Source: Pseudomonadota bacterium
GTDB lineage: Bacteria > Pseudomonadota > Alphaproteobacteria > Rhizobiales > Xanthobacteraceae
DNA: 45,326 nucleotides
NCBI GenBank assembly: GCA_023388935.1
Contig: JAEWFG010000298.1
Span: 1 to 45,326, forward strand
Direction: 5' to 3'
The position numbers were made by a program, and so were the translations under genes. The notes under the pieces were generated by a model that saw nothing but the letters and a program-made list of their open reading frames with translations, searched no databases and was not told the origin of the DNA. Shown here piece by piece: positions 8,819 through 17,072 of this stretch (positions within the stretch are counted from its first letter, which is position 1; every line of letters begins with the position of its first letter).

Positions 8819-9625
8819 TCAGAGCAGAAATGCCAGCGCCGCCTCACAGCGCTCCTCGATCTTGAGCGTCAGGAGATCGTCGGCGCGGGTGCGTCCGAGA
8901 TTGACCGCCGCGATCGGAATCTGCCGACGCGCCGCGGCCTGCACGAAGCGGAAGCCGGAATAGACCATCAGCGAGGAGCCGACGATCAGCATGGCGTCGG
9001 CCTGCTCGAGATGATCCTGCGCAGTGGCGACGATGTCGCGGGGAACGTTCTCTCCGAAAAACACTACGTCGGGCTTGAGAACGCCGCCGCAGGCCTCGCA
9101 GGCCGGCACCCTGAACGACGAGAAATCCGCGCGCTCCAGATCGGCGTCGCCATCGGGCGCATCCGCCGCGTCGAGAGTTAGCCATTCTGCGTTGGCGCGG
9201 CCAAGCGCGTCCTGGAATTCGCTGCGCGACGTCTTGGCGTCGCAGCCCATGCAGCGGACCAGATCGAGCCGGCCGTGCAGATCGATCACCTGCCGGTGGC
9301 CGGCGGATTGATGCAGCCGGTCGACATTCTGGGTCAGCAGCATTCCGCACCGCCCGTCCGCCTCGAGGCGGGCCAGCGCATGATGTGCATCGTTCGGGCG
9401 GGCCTGGCCGAACCGTCGCCAGCCGATCAGGCTGCGCGCCCAGTAGCGCTGGCGCGTATGCTCTTCCGACATGAAGGCCTGGAAATTGACCGGCTGGGTT
9501 CGCTTCCAGTTGCCGTGGCTGTCGCGATAGTCGGGAATGCCCGAATTGGTGCTGCAGCCGGCACCGGTCAGCACGAACAGGCGCTCGTGCCGGTCAACGA
9601 AATCCTGGAGCGGATGGTCTGCCAT
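8819..9625 (-). CDS. Sir2-family NAD-dependent protein deacylase
   Basis: A 268-residue sirtuin when started at ATG 9625; the 14-residue in-frame extension shows no family similarity. The NAD-binding GAGCSTNSGIPDYRD is near residue 22, the catalytic motif QNVDRLHQSAGHR is followed by DLHG, and there are two CxxC zinc pairs (CMGC and CEAC). The end matches GSSLMVYSGFRF and VNLGRTRADD, normal for class II bacterial sirtuins of about 270 residues. It removes acyl groups from lysines using NAD. No acetyltransferase or acyl-CoA synthetase partner is adjacent, so the target is unknown. Confidence 0.93.
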   Translation of the reverse strand: MADHPLQDFVDRHERLFVLTGAGCSTNSGIPDYRDSHGNWKRTQPVNFQAFMSEEHTRQRYWARSLIGWRRFGQARPNDAHHALARLEADGRCGMLLTQNVDRLHQSAGHRQVIDLHGRLDLVRCMGCDAKTSRSEFQDALGRANAEWLTLDAADAPDGDADLERADFSSFRVPACEACGGVLKPDVVFFGENVPRDIVATAQDHLEQADAMLIVGSSLMVYSGFRFVQAAARRQIPIAAVNLGRTRADDLLTLKIEERCEAALAFLL

Positions 9626-9708
9626 GGGTGCAGATGTAGTTCGCGCCGCCGCGTTTTGCCAGATCATTCCCGTGCCGGCTGCTCCAGTTGCCGGACGGCA
9701 CCGCGACG

Positions 9709-10545
9709 CTAGCTCGCCCAGTTCTCGCGAAATTCGGGGAACAGCGTCAGGCCTCCGCAGGCGTAGATGGTCTGCCCGGTGATGTAGCTGGCGTCATCCG
9801 AGGCGAGGAAGGCGAACACGGCAGCGATCTCCTCCGGCGTCCCGACGCGGCCCAGCGGAATGTGGCTGGTGACGACGCCGCGCTTTGCGGGATCGTCGGT
9901 CCAGGCCGCGTTGATCGGCGTGTCGATCGCGCCCGGCCCGACCGCATTGACGCGAATGCCACGGCCGGCGAATTCGAGCGCCAGCGTGCGCGTCAGATTG
10001 GCCATCCCGCCCTTGCTGATCGAATAAGCGAGATAGCCTGGTTTTGGAATGATCTGGTGTGCGCTCGAGCAGTTGATGATGCTGCCGCCTCCGCCGCGCG
10101 CCACGAAATGCGCGAGCGCCTTCTGCGCGCAGAGCACGGCGCCATTCAGATTGACGTCGATGATGCGGCGATAGGTTTCGACGTCGAGCGCCTCGCTCGG
10201 TGATTCCTTCTGAAAGCCGGCATTGTTGACGAGACAGTCGAGGCGCTTCCAGCGCGCCAGGATCGTCTCGAACATCGCGGCGATCTCCTGCTCATTGCCG
10301 ACGTTGGCCTTGACGATGCAATGATCGAGCCGGCCGTGGCCGCGATCGCTCGAAGCTGCCCGAGCGAGCACGAGCGTCTCCTCAGCCCGCTCCGCATTTT
10401 CGAAATAGTTGATGGCGACGGTCGCGCCTTCCTGGGCGAGCCGGATGGCGACGGCGCGGCCGATGCCTTGGGAAGCGCCGGTCACCAGCGCATGTTGGCC
10501 GACGAGGCGCGAGGGAAACGGAGGTAAGCGATCGGTTTGCGGCAT
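9709..10545 (-). CDS. Short-chain dehydrogenase/reductase
   Basis: A 278-residue classical SDR. The cofactor motif is TGASQGIGRA near residue 20, NNAG is near 108, the catalytic Ser is in INCSSAHQ, the YxxxK pair is in YLAYSISKGG, and PG-A-IDT follows the active site. The C-terminal YITGQTIYACGGLTLFP closely follows the glucose 1-dehydrogenase/3-oxoacyl reductase group. About 16 residues precede the Rossmann core. The substrate cannot be assigned. A 26-nt dyad lies 28 nt before its start and the permease gene is upstream on the same strand. Confidence 0.92.
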   Translation of the reverse strand: MPQTDRLPPFPSRLVGQHALVTGASQGIGRAVAIRLAQEGATVAINYFENAERAEETLVLARAASSDRGHGRLDHCIVKANVGNEQEIAAMFETILARWKRLDCLVNNAGFQKESPSEALDVETYRRIIDVNLNGAVLCAQKALAHFVARGGGGSIINCSSAHQIIPKPGYLAYSISKGGMANLTRTLALEFAGRGIRVNAVGPGAIDTPINAAWTDDPAKRGVVTSHIPLGRVGTPEEIAAVFAFLASDDASYITGQTIYACGGLTLFPEFRENWAS

Positions 10546-10572
10546 GGATTCTCCTTGGAATGCCTCATCATC

Positions 10573-10598
10573 GATGGAACAGGGCGTTTTGTTCCATC
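10573..10598. promoter_or_regulatory. Perfect 9-bp dyad before the SDR gene
   Basis: GATGGAACA and TGTTCCATC flank an 8-nt spacer in the 73-nt gap between the permease stop and the SDR start. The regular arms and spacing look like an operator. A transcript hairpin ending the permease message is the alternative, but no U-tract follows. Confidence 0.45.
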
Positions 10599-10618
10599 CA
10601 TCGACGCATTGCTGGGAT

Positions 10619-11938
10619 TCATTCCCCGCGCTGCGCGATCCGTGAGGTCAGGATCTGATAAAGGATGATGGCACCGAAGGTGGCGGTGCCGATCCCGCCG
10701 ATCGTGAACGCACCGAATTTGAGCGTGAGGTCGCCGGCCCCCGCGGTCAGCGCCACGGCGACGGTGATCAGGTTCGCCGGATTTGCGAAGTCGACCTTGT
10801 TCTCGACCCAGATCCGCCCAGCCATCGCGGCGATCAATCCGAACAGCACGATCGACAGGCCGCCGATGACGGGACCGGGTATCGACAGGATCAGCGCGCC
10901 GAATTTCGGCGAGAAGCCGAGCAGGATCGACACCATGGCCGCGAACGCAAACAGCAGGGTCGAATAGACCTTCGTCGCTGCCATGACACCAATGTTCTCG
11001 GCATAGGTGGTGACGCCGGTGCCGCCGCCGCAGGCCGCCACGATCGTCGCGAGACTGTCGGCGAAGAGGGCGCGGCCGAGATAGGCATCGAGGCTTCGGC
11101 CCGTCATGGCGCCGACGGCCTTGATGTGACCGAGGTTCTCGGCGACGAGGATGATCGCGACCGGCGCGATCAGGAAGATCGCATCGGCCTGGAAGGTCGG
11201 CGTGGTGAAGCCCGGCAGGCCGATCCAGGGCGCAGCCGCAAGCTGGGTGAAGTCGATCGGCTTGCCGAAGCCGAGGCCGTTCGCGAACAGAAAGTACAAA
11301 AGATATCCGCCGATCGCGCCGAGAATGATCGGCAGCCGGCGCCACAGGCCCGGAGCGGCAACGGCGACCACGCCAATGATCAGAACGGTCGCGAGCCCGA
11401 TCCAGGTGTCGAACGCGCCGGCGCTCACCGCCTTGACCGCCACGGGCGCGAGGTTTAGGCCGATCGCGGCGACCACAGCGCCAGTGACGGCCGGCGGCAT
11501 CAGCCGCTCGACCCAGCCGACGCCCGCCCACATCACGATCAGCGCGATCACGCCATAGAGCACGCCGGCCCCGATGATGCCGCCGAGTGCGACGGAGATG
11601 TTCGGGTTCGGCCCATGGCCGGCATAGCCGGTGGCGGCGATGACGACGGCGATGAACGCGAAGCTCGAGCCGAGATAGCTCGGCACGCGCCCCGCGACGA
11701 TGACGAAGAAGATCAGCGTGCCGATGCCGGAGAACAGGACCGCAACATTGGGATCGAACCCCATCAGCAGCGGCGCGATGATCGTTGAGCCCGACATTGC
11801 GACGCAGTGCTGGAGACCGGAGACGATGGTCTGGCCCCACGACAGCCGCTCCTCCGGCATGATCACGCCCGAGGTCTTGAGTTTCCAACGCGGAAAATAG
11901 CTCTGCGCTTGCTCGTCCGAGCCGGTTGCGATCGTCAT
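10619..11938 (-). CDS. rutG: RutG-like pyrimidine (uracil/xanthine family) permease
   Basis: A 439-residue NCS2-family inner-membrane transporter, 12-14 predicted helices. It closely follows E. coli RutG as remembered: WKLKTSGVIMPEERL at the N-terminus, AFDTWIGLATVL in the middle, VAENLGHIKAVGAMTGRSLD, and the signature GVTTYAENIGVMAATKVYST. The other rut genes are not present, so a role in uracil, thymine or another nucleobase import is inferred only from the family. It is divergent from dctA with a 124-nt intergenic region holding both promoters. Confidence 0.9.
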   Translation of the reverse strand: MTIATGSDEQAQSYFPRWKLKTSGVIMPEERLSWGQTIVSGLQHCVAMSGSTIIAPLLMGFDPNVAVLFSGIGTLIFFVIVAGRVPSYLGSSFAFIAVVIAATGYAGHGPNPNISVALGGIIGAGVLYGVIALIVMWAGVGWVERLMPPAVTGAVVAAIGLNLAPVAVKAVSAGAFDTWIGLATVLIIGVVAVAAPGLWRRLPIILGAIGGYLLYFLFANGLGFGKPIDFTQLAAAPWIGLPGFTTPTFQADAIFLIAPVAIILVAENLGHIKAVGAMTGRSLDAYLGRALFADSLATIVAACGGGTGVTTYAENIGVMAATKVYSTLLFAFAAMVSILLGFSPKFGALILSIPGPVIGGLSIVLFGLIAAMAGRIWVENKVDFANPANLITVAVALTAGAGDLTLKFGAFTIGGIGTATFGAIILYQILTSRIAQRGE

Positions 11939-12062
11939 GTTCCCCCCGTTGCGGTGCAGCGATCAATGTTCGTGCGATCCGACAAAAATGTGATTGTCGC
12001 TTCTCCGGCGGCCATCACATGATGCAAATCCTGCAAGATCAATGTGTTCCGGGGCGCACAAT

Positions 12063-13391
12063 ATGACACAAGTCGCGATCCAGCCAGCGATCCATCGCCG
12101 GCATCAACCCTGGTACAAGGTTCTCTACATCCAGGTGCTGATCGCGATCGCGCTCGGGGTGCTCATCGGCTACTTCTATCCCGATCTCGGCAAGGCCTTG
12201 AAGCCGCTCGGCGACGGCTTCATCGCGTTGATCAAGATGATGATCGCACCAGTGATCTTCTGCACCGTGGTGCACGGCATTTCCTCGATGGGCGACCTCA
12301 AGCGCGTCGGCCGGGTCGGGCTGAAGTCGCTGATCTATTTCGAAACGGTCTCGACCGTCGCGCTCGCGGTCGGCCTGCTGGTCGGCAGGACCCTTCAGCC
12401 CGGATCCGGCTTCAACATCGATCCGGCTACGATCGATCCGAAGTCGGTGGCGACCTACGTCACCAAGGCCAAGGAGGAGGGCATCGTCGCGCACCTGATG
12501 GCGATCATTCCCGACAGCTATTTGGGCGCGATCGCACGCGGTGACCTGTTGCAGGTGCTGCTGATCTCGATCCTCTCCGGCTTCGCCATCGCCTTCCTCG
12601 GCAAGGCCGGCGAGCCGATCGCGGACGCGATCGACAAGGCTGCGAAGATGTTCTTCGGCATCATCCGCATCATCGTGCGCGTCGCGCCGATCGGCGCTCT
12701 CGGTGCGATGGCCTTCACCGTCGGCGCCTACGGCCTCGGCTCGCTGCTGAACCTCGCAGCCCTGATCGGCACGTTCTATCTCACCAGCATCCTGTTCGTG
12801 CTGATCGTGCTGGGTTCGATCGCCCGGATTGCCGGCTTCTCGATCCTGCGCTTCATCGCCTACATCAAGGACGAGCTGCTGATCGTGCTCGGCACCTCGT
12901 CGTCGGAGACGGTGTTGCCGCAGATGATCCAGAAGATGGAGCATCTCGGCGCCTCACGCTCGGTGGTCGGCCTCGTAATCCCGACCGGCTACAGCTTCAA
13001 TCTCGACGGCACCAACATCTACATGACGCTGGCGACGCTGTTCCTCGCGCAAGCCACCAACACGCATCTGACCATCTGGCAGGAGCTCGGCATTCTGGGC
13101 ATCGCCATGATCACCTCGAAGGGAGCCTCGGGCGTGACCGGGGCCGGCTTCATCACGCTTGCGGCCACGCTCTCAATCGTGCCCGACATCCCGATCCAAT
13201 CGATCGCAATCCTGGTCGGCATCGACAAGTTCATGAGCGAATGCCGCGCACTGACCAATCTGATCGGCAACGGCGTCGCCTGCGTCGTCATCAGCATCTC
13301 CGAAGGCGAGCTCGACCGCGACGCGTTACACGAGACGATGGCCCATCCGCTGGAGATCGGCGAAGCGCTGGAGCCCGGCGGCAGCGCGTGA
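12063..13391 (+). CDS. dctA: C4-dicarboxylate:cation symporter DctA
   Basis: A 442-residue member of the dicarboxylate/amino acid:cation symporter family, in the inner membrane. ATG 12063 is selected over a TTG 69 nt upstream because the product then starts with a short polar tail and helix 1 (WYKVLYIQVLIAIALGVLIG). Hallmarks are the Ser-rich re-entrant loop GTSSSETVLPQM, the helix 7 motif GYSFNLDGTNIYMTLATLFLAQ, and the second hairpin TSKGASGVTGAGFITL. In rhizobia DctA imports succinate, fumarate and malate. No dctBD regulators are adjacent, so this may be a paralogue. Confidence 0.95.
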   Translation: MTQVAIQPAIHRRHQPWYKVLYIQVLIAIALGVLIGYFYPDLGKALKPLGDGFIALIKMMIAPVIFCTVVHGISSMGDLKRVGRVGLKSLIYFETVSTVALAVGLLVGRTLQPGSGFNIDPATIDPKSVATYVTKAKEEGIVAHLMAIIPDSYLGAIARGDLLQVLLISILSGFAIAFLGKAGEPIADAIDKAAKMFFGIIRIIVRVAPIGALGAMAFTVGAYGLGSLLNLAALIGTFYLTSILFVLIVLGSIARIAGFSILRFIAYIKDELLIVLGTSSSETVLPQMIQKMEHLGASRSVVGLVIPTGYSFNLDGTNIYMTLATLFLAQATNTHLTIWQELGILGIAMITSKGASGVTGAGFITLAATLSIVPDIPIQSIAILVGIDKFMSECRALTNLIGNGVACVVISISEGELDRDALHETMAHPLEIGEALEPGGSA

Positions 13392-13447
13392 GGCTGCGCA
13401 GATCGAAGGCAGGCGCAGCCCGGTTCCTTCGCTAGGGTAAGGCGGGA

Positions 13448-15061
13448 TCAGATGATCCCGCCATTGGCGTGCACCACCTTGGCGGCGAGATCGAGCCGGC
13501 ACGTGACCCCGATCGCTTGCAAGAACGCCTCATCATGACTGACGACGAGCAGCGCGCCGTCATAGGCGCGCAAGCCCGCTTCGACGGCTTCGATGGACTC
13601 GATATCCAGATGATTGGTCGGCTCATCGAGGATCAACAGCGACGGCGGCGACGGCCCGCCCAGCACGCAGGCGAGGCCCGCGCGAAACATTTGCCCGCCG
13701 CTCAGGCTCGCGACGATCTGCAAGGCGGTATCGGCGCGAAACATGAACCGGGCCAGCGCGGCATGGCAGGCATTCGCGTCTGCCCCCGGATTGAGCCGCC
13801 GGAAATTTTCCAGGATGGAAATCGAGGGATCGAGCAGGCTGACCTTCTGGTCGAACACCGCGAAATCAGGCTTGACCCTTACGATCCCCGAAAGAGGTTG
13901 CAGCTCCCCCGCGATCAGCTTCAGCAGCGACGTTTTACCGGAGCCGTTGGGCCCGACCAGCGCGACCCGTTCCGGTCCGACGATGGCGAACGAGAGATTG
14001 CGCAAGACCGGCTGCTCTGGCCGATAGCCGGCACTGACTCCGTCGAGCCAGAGCACTTCGCGCCCCGGCGGCAGGTTCGTCGCTGGCAGTTTCACGGAGA
14101 ACGGCCGAAGAATCTCGATGCGCCGGCGCGCCGTGTCGACGGCCTCGAGCGCCTCCGCGCGCCGCCGCTCGGCGGTTTGCGCATTCTTGCCGCCGGTGTC
14201 TTCGCTACGATCCTTGCGCGCGCCGGCTAGGATCCGCGGCATATCTCCCTTCGCACGCTTCTTTCTGCCGCCGCTGTCCCTGCGCGCTTTCCTCTCCGCG
14301 GCTTCCTGTGTCTTGCCGTCGATCTCGGACAGGCGCCTCTCGGCATGCGCGAGATCGTGCCTGACGGCCGCAAGCTCGACGGCCTTTTGCGCGCGGTAGC
14401 TGCTCCAGTTGCCGCCGTATCGCGTTGCCCCGAGCGAGGTCAGCTCGACGATCGCATCCATGGTTTCAAGAAGACCCCGGTCGTGGCTGACGACGATCGC
14501 ACCGCCGCGCCAGGCGGCGAGGAGATCGGTCACCGCCTTGCGCCCGTCCTGGTCCAGATTGTTGGTGGGCTCATCCAGCAGCAGGAAGTCGGGCTCGGCG
14601 AACACCAGTGCGGCAAGGCGAACGCGTGTCATCTGGCCGCCGGACAGACGGGACAGATCCGTGTCGGGAGAAGGATCGACCCCGAGGCGCGCGAGGGCGG
14701 TCTGCAGCCGCGCTTCGAGGGTCCAGTCGATCGCAGCGATGTCCTCCGCGGAGGCCTCGCCCCGCTCCGTGCGGCGAAGCAGCTCCAGCGCTTGCCGCGC
14801 ACCGAACAGATCGGCCACCGTCGCGTCCGCAAGCGGTTGAACGTCCTGGCGCAGCAGGCCGATGGTCGCGTTGACAAGAATGCGCCCGGACTGTGGAACG
14901 TGCTCCCCCGAAATCGACGCAAGCAGCGTGGATTTCCCGATGCCGTTGCGGCCGACGAGACCGGTTCGCTCGGCCGCGAATGTCAGATCGATATTGGAGA
15001 GAAGAAGACGGCCGTCAGGCGTGGACAGCGCCAGGTTCGACAGGATGATTGAAGCAGGCAT
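13448..15061 (-). CDS. ABC-F family ATP-binding protein
   Basis: A 537-residue protein with two ABC ATPase domains and no membrane segments. The first domain has GRNGIGKST, LSGGQMTRV and LLDEPTNNLD. A charged Lys/Arg-rich linker with coiled-coil character spans about residues 230-310. The second domain has GPNGSGKTS, LSGGQMFRA and LILDEPTNHLD. This is the ABC-F (Uup/EttA-like) organisation, whose members act on the ribosome or in resistance. Start 15061 is preferred to an ATG six codons upstream because of GGGGAA just before it. It is not part of an obvious operon. Confidence 0.92.
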   Translation of the reverse strand: MPASIILSNLALSTPDGRLLLSNIDLTFAAERTGLVGRNGIGKSTLLASISGEHVPQSGRILVNATIGLLRQDVQPLADATVADLFGARQALELLRRTERGEASAEDIAAIDWTLEARLQTALARLGVDPSPDTDLSRLSGGQMTRVRLAALVFAEPDFLLLDEPTNNLDQDGRKAVTDLLAAWRGGAIVVSHDRGLLETMDAIVELTSLGATRYGGNWSSYRAQKAVELAAVRHDLAHAERRLSEIDGKTQEAAERKARRDSGGRKKRAKGDMPRILAGARKDRSEDTGGKNAQTAERRRAEALEAVDTARRRIEILRPFSVKLPATNLPPGREVLWLDGVSAGYRPEQPVLRNLSFAIVGPERVALVGPNGSGKTSLLKLIAGELQPLSGIVRVKPDFAVFDQKVSLLDPSISILENFRRLNPGADANACHAALARFMFRADTALQIVASLSGGQMFRAGLACVLGGPSPPSLLILDEPTNHLDIESIEAVEAGLRAYDGALLVVSHDEAFLQAIGVTCRLDLAAKVVHANGGII

Positions 15062-15292
15062 GGAATTCCCCGTGAGCAAGGCAGGTCGGCTTTGCGGTCG
15101 AGGGCATGTCCATGGCTGCGAATATCCTGATTGAGATCCCGCTCATAGTCCGGCCGGGAGGCGAGATCAAGGTGCGTTCCGTGGACGCCGGCGGGGCGAT
15201 CACCGGTGCTTCACGAAGCTGTTGATGGACCCTGCGCAGCGCACGCGCTATGGGGCGAAAAACACATCGTGTCTCAAGCAAGAGGCCATCTC

Positions 15293-16123
15293 GTGAGCGG
15301 CAAGCCAAACAACGCCCTCGCCCAACTGCTTCAGCAAGCCTCTTTGGCGTTGCGGACGAAGCAGCTCGATGTTGCAAGGCAGCTTGCCACCAAGGCCCTG
15401 AAATCAAATCGCACTGACCGGAACGCCGTGCTGATCCTGGCCCATGCCCTGATCGGCCAGGAGCGCGCGGACGAGGCGATCGTGCCGCTGGAGCGAGCCG
15501 CGCGGCGCGGCGACGATCCGGAAATCGAGACGCTGCTGGGCCACGCGCTGTGCCATGTGCGGCGTGCAAGCGACGGCATCGCGCAACTGCGCCGGACCGC
15601 GGCGCGCCGTCCGCCTTATCTGCCCGCCTTCCAGGAGCTGGCGGGCCAGCTCGCGAACGCCGGCGAGCTCGGCGAGGCGATCGGCATCATCGAGGCCGCA
15701 CTCGTTCTCGCTCCCACCAGCCTCGATCTGCAACTCGACCTGGGACGCCTGTGCGTACGCAACAACGATCGCAGCAAGGCGCGCACTGTCTTGGTCGCAG
15801 CGCGCGAGGCCGCGCCGGGACGCACCGATATCCTGACCGAGCTTGCCTGGACACAGCTCCTCGATGGCGCCTATGCGGAGGCCGCCGACACGTACCGTCA
15901 TGCACTCGGGCTTCGCCCCGACGACGCGCTATCGCGCGCCAATCTCGCGACCTGCCTCTTGGAAATGGGCGAGCGCGACGGCGGTGAGGCCGCGCTGCGT
16001 TCCGTGTTTGGCGGACGGCCGCAGATGCTCGGCCGCGCCGCCTTTGCGCTTGCCGCCTCCTCGCACGGCCGCTTCTTCTTCCGTCCGAGCGCAGCCGCGA
16101 AGTTCTTGGGGCAGAAGCCCTAG
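15293..16123 (+). CDS. Tetratricopeptide-repeat protein
   Basis: A 276-residue protein of successive helix pairs with TPR periodicity (QLATKALKSNRTDRNAVLILAHALIG, EAIGIIEAALVLAPTSLD and YAEAADTYRHALGLRPDDA are examples, split across repeats). There is no signal peptide and no enzymatic domain. The GTG at 15293 (AGAGG upstream) is the preferred start; another GTG at 15269 and an ATG at 15206 are in frame. TPR arrays mediate protein-protein contacts; no partner can be named. It converges on the unknown gene at 16131 with only 7 nt between stops. Confidence 0.75.
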   Translation: MSGKPNNALAQLLQQASLALRTKQLDVARQLATKALKSNRTDRNAVLILAHALIGQERADEAIVPLERAARRGDDPEIETLLGHALCHVRRASDGIAQLRRTAARRPPYLPAFQELAGQLANAGELGEAIGIIEAALVLAPTSLDLQLDLGRLCVRNNDRSKARTVLVAAREAAPGRTDILTELAWTQLLDGAYAEAADTYRHALGLRPDDALSRANLATCLLEMGERDGGEAALRSVFGGRPQMLGRAAFALAASSHGRFFFRPSAAAKFLGQKP

Positions 16124-16130
16124 CGGACGG

Positions 16131-16850
16131 CTACGCCCTGAACTTGCGCCGATATAGGCTCGGCTCACGCTTCAGCGCGGCGCTCAAGGCGTGGACCTTT
16201 TGCGTCTCCTCCGTGGTGAAGGCCGAAGTCTGCTGGGTCCAATCCTCGCGCTTGATCGGAATGCACTGCGCGATCGGCGTGCCCTTTGGCAGCACGCCGC
16301 GAAAGCTCGTATTGTGCCAGTGCGCTGGAAAGTGAATCCAGACGTCTCTGTAACGATCGCAATCGACCAGGCCGCTCAGCGTCGTGAACGGTAAATCGAA
16401 GCGATTGACCGGATGCGTGAAGAACAGCGCGTAGCCTTCCGGGGCTTCGATGGTCCAGAGATTGTGAAACTTGATAACGAAGCGGTCGGCTTCGAACAGC
16501 GGCGAGCCGGTGAGCTGACCCTGATCATGAAAACTGATCGGCGAGCGTGGAAAATCGATCTCGCCACCCGGCGGGATATCGTTGTCCCAGGTGATCTCGC
16601 CATCCTCGACCCGGAGGTCGCAGATCAGCGGGATCAGAAACCCGCATGTCATCGCATCGATGAAGGGCGGGCAGCGCTTGATCGTCTCGTCGTCCCGCTG
16701 ATTGAGGGCGCTGAAGGCGGTCGCCGGCATCGCCTTGAACCAGTCGGGCACGCCGAGGTTCGCCGGGACCGGTTGCGGCAGCAGGCCTTCGAGCTCTGCG
16801 GGGCAGCGAAATCTGATCGCGAGCTTGTTGTTATTGTTCTGCGAGGACAT
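16131..16850 (-). CDS. Uncharacterised protein, possibly DUF6065-like
   Basis: A 239-residue soluble protein I cannot assign securely. It has recurring Pro/Trp-rich stretches (GVPDWFKAMPA, CPPFIDAMTCGFLIP, DVWIHFPAHWHNTSF, GTPIAQCIPIKRE) and a helical C-terminal tail rich in Thr, Glu and Lys. The fold looks beta-rich, perhaps cupin-like, and the pattern reminds me of a conserved domain of unknown function listed as DUF6065, but I cannot verify this. It has no signal peptide or membrane segment. The coding frame is GC-rich and well formed. Confidence 0.6.
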   Translation of the reverse strand: MSSQNNNNKLAIRFRCPAELEGLLPQPVPANLGVPDWFKAMPATAFSALNQRDDETIKRCPPFIDAMTCGFLIPLICDLRVEDGEITWDNDIPPGGEIDFPRSPISFHDQGQLTGSPLFEADRFVIKFHNLWTIEAPEGYALFFTHPVNRFDLPFTTLSGLVDCDRYRDVWIHFPAHWHNTSFRGVLPKGTPIAQCIPIKREDWTQQTSAFTTEETQKVHALSAALKREPSLYRRKFRA

Positions 16851-17000
16851 TGGGCATTCCAGCCGAGTCCTCTATCGATAAAAGGAAACTGCCGCGAGTA
16901 GAAGCCCTGCGGCGGGGTCCGGACGATTACATCTTCGTCATCTTTGGATCGGCAGCTCTTCCGCGCCGGTGCCGGCACCGCGAGAGGAGCGAGAGCGCGA

Positions 17001-17072
17001 TCAGTCCTCGAGCGAGATAAACACGCCTCGGATGCCGCCGCCGACCGCGATTGCATCCACGCGTCTGGTCAT
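17001..17072 (-). pseudogene. Stub of a flavoprotein N-terminus
   Basis: Overlapping the stop of the upstream flavoprotein (ATGA, 17069-17072) is a 23-codon ORF reading MTRRVDAIAVGGGIRGVF and then stopping. The GGGIRG matches a Rossmann GxGxxG dinucleotide site, so this looks like the truncated start of another FAD/NAD oxidoreductase gene once belonging to the operon. The 16851-17000 sequence beyond it carries no gene I can support. Confidence 0.3.

Noticed and set aside
10482..11966. A 494-codon frame over the permease gene in another minus-strand frame
   Set aside because: Extremely Arg/Asp-rich with no membrane segments; the RutG-like reading has all family motifs.
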